A DNA stretch of 8,462 bases from the NCBI GenBank assembly GCA_022447405.1, contig JAKVCE010000077.1:1-8462 (forward strand), read 5' to 3'. How positions within the stretch are numbered: the stretch's first letter is position 1; the number at the start of each line of letters is the position of its first letter. The stretch comes from Planctomycetota bacterium. Its GTDB lineage: Bacteria; Planctomycetota; UBA1135; GCA-002686595. The notes under the pieces are model-generated. The model saw nothing but the letters and a program-made list of their open reading frames with translations. It was not told the origin of the DNA and made no database searches. A program made the position numbers and the translations under genes. This document shows positions 5,931-8,462 of this stretch, piece after piece.

Positions 5931-6563
5931 TCATGAACGCCCAGCAGCGAGCGCTGGGACATGGTTCACGAGCTCACTCCACTCGGCCTCATCCAGGCCT
6001 GCAGAGATCAGCTGAGCGAGCATGGGCAACACCTCTGGAGGGACGCCGACCGCCATGTTCTGTCCCACAGCGACGCGGTCTGCCGCGTCAATGTGCCTGA
6101 ACCACCAGGGCAGCATCTCCTGCATGAACTCCGGCGCGCAGTGCTCCATGATCTGGCCGTCGAGGGCCCAGATCTCCGCCGCCTCGAAGTGCTCCATCAT
6201 GGCCGGCATGACGAGCTCCTCCTCCTCGGCGAGGTGAGCCAGCAAGAGCTCTTGGAGCGCTCTCAGGCGCTCCTCGAGGCCCTCACCGGAGCTGTCCGCG
6301 AAGAGAGAGTCGACGAGGGCCTCGATCTCCTGGTGCGGGTCCGTAGTCATCTGGGTGGAGCCTGGCGCGCGCTCCTCGAGCGCAGGGAAGAAGAGGACCT
6401 CTTCTAGCTCTGTGTGCTTCGCGAGGATGCGCGCGAAGCGCGGGAAGTCGCTCTCGAAAAGCTCCCGACCGCCCTCGATGATCCGCGCCAGGTCCCGGCG
6501 CAGGGCGCGATGGACGTAGACGAAGTTGTCTGCGACGGCGGCGTACTTCTCCGGGTCGTACAT
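5931..6563 (-). CDS. Hemerythrin-like HHE-domain protein with C-terminal extension
   Basis: The protein has 210 residues and no signal peptide. The N-terminal four-helix bundle (about 1-125) carries the diiron ligand pattern of hemerythrins: H18, H50 with E54 (KHTELEE), H77 (DPHQEI) and H110 with E114 (AHLAEEEE). Members bind O2, NO or iron reversibly, or take part in oxidative-stress and iron handling, in the cytosol. After the bundle, residues about 130-205 form a second, largely helical region (MLPWWFRHIDAADRV, GVPPEVLPMLAQL, EWSELVNHVP) not needed for the diiron site. The ATG is preceded by a G-rich stretch, GGGGGGAG, with a short spacer. The gene lies 30 bases downstream of the DUF1838-like/NTF2 fusion gene and is the last gene of the heme oxygenase operon. 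Confidence 0.9.
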   Translation of the reverse strand: MYDPEKYAAVADNFVYVHRALRRDLARIIEGGRELFESDFPRFARILAKHTELEEVLFFPALEERAPGSTQMTTDPHQEIEALVDSLFADSSGEGLEERLRALQELLLAHLAEEEELVMPAMMEHFEAAEIWALDGQIMEHCAPEFMQEMLPWWFRHIDAADRVAVGQNMAVGVPPEVLPMLAQLISAGLDEAEWSELVNHVPALAAGRS

Positions 6564-6593
6564 GGGCTCCCCCCGCGATGACTCTGGCGACGC

Positions 6594-7781
6594 CTAGAGG
6601 CTGGCCATCAGGCCTGGCTTGTCCCAGTAAGAGCGGACGTTCTGGATCAGGCCCTCTGGGCTGATCTCGAAGACGCTCACGCCGTCGAACTTGACCTCGG
6701 ACTCCTTCCTGCGGAGCTTGGCCTCGCCCTTCCACCTCACGGCGGCCTCGTTGCCTGAGACGAAGATGTCGTCCTCGGTGAGAGACATCTTGTCGAAGAT
6801 CTTCGAGAGGACTCGGAAGTAGTTCGTCGACTTGTCGCGGACGCGCATCGGGGGCGTCCCCACAGGGTCCCAACTCAAGGCGTCCTCGGTGAAGAGGTCG
6901 AGGAGCTCGTCCACCTCCATCAGGCGCAGGGAGGAGAAGTACTGCCCGACCACATCGGCGATCTCTTCGTTGCTCAAGCGCTTCGGCGCCTCGGACTTCG
7001 GGCCCTCAGGGGGCGCCTCGCCGAGGTACTCGTCCCGCAAGCGGGCGATCTCCGCGTCGTCTGCCGGAGGCGCGACGTGCGAGGGGGCGTAATCCGCGAC
7101 GTACTCACGGATGTGCTCCGGGAGCTCCTCGTAGGAGTCGATGCGCGCGGCTGTGGTCTGCATGAAGCCGTCGCCCATCCCAGCGAAGGCGGGAAGGGTC
7201 CCGTAGCGGTTCATGGTCATGACGTCAGGTGAGGTCGAGCCGTTGTAGGCCTCGTTGAACCACACCTTGCCGATGGGCGTCTCGACCTCTCCGTAGAGGG
7301 TCCAGTAGAAGAGCGTCGTGTCGCCAGAGCGATGCGCGAAGACCTTGTCGTTGCTCACCTTCGCGAGGCCGTAGTGGCCGTTCTGGTGCGGACCGCTCAA
7401 GCCTTCGGTGTGGATCACCAGGCGGCGGTCCTTCCGCTCGAAGCGCGCGATGATGTAGGGGTACTCGCGGATGATGTGCTTGCCGTCCTCGTCCTGGAGG
7501 ATCTCACCCGTCTCCGGGTCGCGGTAGAGCACGAGGGTCTTGCAGACAGCCTCGGCCTCGTCGCCCTCCATCCTCACGAGGCGGTTGCTCACCAGCGCCT
7601 CGACGTCCGCGATGATCTCCCCGCCGGGCTGGCGATAGAGCTTGCCGACGCTGTGGTAGTAGATCGGCTCTCCGTCGCCCACGTCGAAGGAGATGAACTC
7701 CTTGAAGGTCTCGGCGTCGAAGCCGTGGTCTGCGTCCGTCGCGGCGGTCTCGCCGCCCAAGGTCACGATGTCCATGGTCAT
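6594..7781 (-). CDS. DUF1838-like protein fused to an NTF2/SnoaL-like domain
   Basis: The protein has 395 residues and no signal peptide. Residues about 23-235 resemble DUF1838 proteins: DGEPIYYHSVGKLYRQPGG, then LVLYRDPETGEILQDEDGK, a VSNDKVFAH stretch, and an IDSYEELPEHIREYV segment near the end. No function is established for that family, and my assignment is from memory of its pattern. A Pro/Glu/Asp-rich linker (about 233-268) leads into an NTF2-like fold (269-395): helix NEEIADVVGQYFSSLRLMEV, LLDLFTEDALSWDPVGTPPM, and strands AAVRWKGEAKL, FDGVSVFEISPEGLIQNVRSYWD. That half resembles SnoaL/ketosteroid-isomerase-like domains, which bind small hydrophobic ligands. AGGAG (7785-7789) lies 3 bases before the ATG at 7781 and 9 before a second ATG at 7775, so translation may start at the second. 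It sits between heme oxygenase (18-base gap) and hemerythrin (30-base gap). Confidence 0.82.
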   Translation of the reverse strand: MTMDIVTLGGETAATDADHGFDAETFKEFISFDVGDGEPIYYHSVGKLYRQPGGEIIADVEALVSNRLVRMEGDEAEAVCKTLVLYRDPETGEILQDEDGKHIIREYPYIIARFERKDRRLVIHTEGLSGPHQNGHYGLAKVSNDKVFAHRSGDTTLFYWTLYGEVETPIGKVWFNEAYNGSTSPDVMTMNRYGTLPAFAGMGDGFMQTTAARIDSYEELPEHIREYVADYAPSHVAPPADDAEIARLRDEYLGEAPPEGPKSEAPKRLSNEEIADVVGQYFSSLRLMEVDELLDLFTEDALSWDPVGTPPMRVRDKSTNYFRVLSKIFDKMSLTEDDIFVSGNEAAVRWKGEAKLRRKESEVKFDGVSVFEISPEGLIQNVRSYWDKPGLMASL

Positions 7782-7784
7782 GCT

Positions 7785-7789
7785 CTCCT
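7785..7789 (-). promoter_or_regulatory. Shine-Dalgarno of the DUF1838-like/NTF2 gene, favouring the second ATG
   Basis: The minus strand reads TAGGAGAGC ATG ACC ATG. The spacer to the first ATG (7781) is 3 bases, shorter than usual, while the spacer to the second (7775) is 9. The protein may therefore start MDIVTLGG and lack the first two residues. Confidence 0.55.
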
Positions 7790-7799
7790 ATTGAGGCGC

Positions 7800-8462
7800 C
7801 TAGGCGCGCAGGCGGCTGTTGAAGTCGATCGGGAGGAAGCTCGCGAGGGTGCGAAGCCAGCTGCCCTCGAGCTCTTCGAAGAGGCGCTGGTTGAGCGCGA
7901 AGACCCGCTTCGCCTCTTCGGTCACCTCCATAGCGCGGACGTCGCTGAGCGGGAGCTCATCGAGACGCCTACGGTACTCGTTCTTGAAGGCCTTGCCGTC
8001 CTCGACCTCGTCGAAGTCGAAGAAGCGCAGGCCGTCGCGGCCCTCCAGGTCGAGGGAGCGGCGCGCGATCTTCGAGACCGCCTGGCCGCCGGAGAGGTCT
8101 CCCAGGTAGCGCGTGTAGCTGTGCGCGACGAGGAGGCCGGGGTCGTTGTCGCCCAGCCAGTGGATGCGCTCCACGTACTCTTCGCGGGCGGGCGTGCTCC
8201 GGATCTGGCTCTCCCAGTCCTCGCCATAGAGGAAGCGGAGGTCGTCCTCGAGCACCTCAGTTCGCTTGAGCTCGGGGAAGTAGACGCGGGAGACCAGCGG
8301 GTGGTCCTTGTGCCGCTCAAGCTCGGCCTCCATGGCGGAGTAGACGAGGTACATGCCAGCTTGCATGTTCCCGAAGCTCTCGAGGTCCATCACGCCGCGC
8401 AGGATGCCCTTCACGAAGTTGGTGGACTCGACGATGCGGTGCGCCTCGGCGGTCTCAGCCTT
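7800..8462 (-). CDS. Heme oxygenase (biliverdin-producing), N-terminus beyond right edge
   Basis: The frame is open from the right edge to a TAG at 7802-7800, giving 220 visible residues. It begins KAETAEAHRIVESTNFVKG, matching the first helix of heme oxygenases, where H8 of the visible part is the proximal heme ligand. The distal-helix signature HSYTRYLGDLSGGQ (114-127) contains the flexible glycine motif GDLSGG over the heme. YLVYSAMEAEL (38-48) and FALNQRLFEELE (188-199) are further family hallmarks. The enzyme splits heme with O2 and reducing power to biliverdin, CO and Fe2+, in the cytosol. A GTG at 8414 lies after the proximal histidine, so it is internal and not the start; the visible length suggests only a short N-terminal piece is missing. 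No biliverdin reductase, phytochrome or heme transporter is visible nearby, so iron acquisition, bilin supply or heme detoxification all remain possible. Confidence 0.95.
   Translation of the reverse strand, partial: KAETAEAHRIVESTNFVKGILRGVMDLESFGNMQAGMYLVYSAMEAELERHKDHPLVSRVYFPELKRTEVLEDDLRFLYGEDWESQIRSTPAREEYVERIHWLGDNDPGLLVAHSYTRYLGDLSGGQAVSKIARRSLDLEGRDGLRFFDFDEVEDGKAFKNEYRRRLDELPLSDVRAMEVTEEAKRVFALNQRLFEELEGSWLRTLASFLPIDFNSRLRA

Noticed and set aside
5940..5958. Hairpin CCCAGC/GCTGGG as a terminator between the convergent genes
   Set aside because: It lies within the hemerythrin coding end, has only a 6-base stem and no T-run on either strand.
6283..6873. A 196-codon minus-strand frame overlapping the hemerythrin and fusion genes
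   Set aside because: It is a shifted frame of two well-supported genes, with an arginine- and proline-rich translation; I also saw no frameshift in either gene that would call for it.
8412..8414. GTG as the start of heme oxygenase
   Set aside because: The frame continues upstream to the window edge and encodes the proximal-histidine helix typical of the family, so this GTG is an internal valine.

Overview
The window is GC-rich and gene-dense, and looks like bacterial chromosome. It holds eight protein-coding genes, two of them cut by the window edges. I see no RNA gene, mobile element, CRISPR array or phage gene. The mix of a DUF1080 lipoprotein (3-keto-disaccharide hydrolase family), a xylose-isomerase-like TIM barrel and a DUF1565-type beta-helix lipoprotein is typical of Planctomycetota or nearby environmental lineages. 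That placement is inference; Myxococcota or another high-GC marine or soil phylum is possible.

Layout by region. (1) 1-1415, minus strand: a DHH/DHHA1 phosphoesterase of the nanoRNase/pAp-phosphatase (NrnA) type. A ThiD-like pyrimidine kinase follows it, starting inside its last codons and running off the left edge. (2) 1530-3322, minus: a sugar-phosphate isomerase/epimerase-like TIM barrel with a TTG start, and upstream of it a DUF1080 lipoprotein. The pair resembles the elimination/hydration part of known 3-keto-glycoside breakdown routes. (3) 3490-4791, minus: a secreted beta-helix lipoprotein ending in a convincing intrinsic terminator (3424-3472), which separates it from the DUF1080 gene. 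(4) 4792-5067: a divergent intergenic region with homopolymer runs. (5) 5068-5916, plus: the only plus-strand gene, a polytopic membrane protein. (6) 5931-8462, minus: a compact three-gene operon of heme oxygenase (N-terminus beyond the right edge), a DUF1838-like + NTF2/SnoaL-like fusion protein, and a hemerythrin-like diiron protein.

The most interesting unit is region 6. A heme-degrading enzyme that consumes O2 and releases iron, CO and biliverdin sits in one transcription unit with a protein of unknown function carrying a small-molecule-binding NTF2 domain and with an O2- or iron-binding hemerythrin. The middle protein is a candidate for binding or processing a heme-derived or other hydrophobic molecule, but nothing in the sequence proves that.

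Two gene boundaries need care. The ThiD-like gene has no stop within the window and begins inside the DHH gene. The heme oxygenase frame stays open to the last base, so an internal GTG at 8414 must not be taken as its start.
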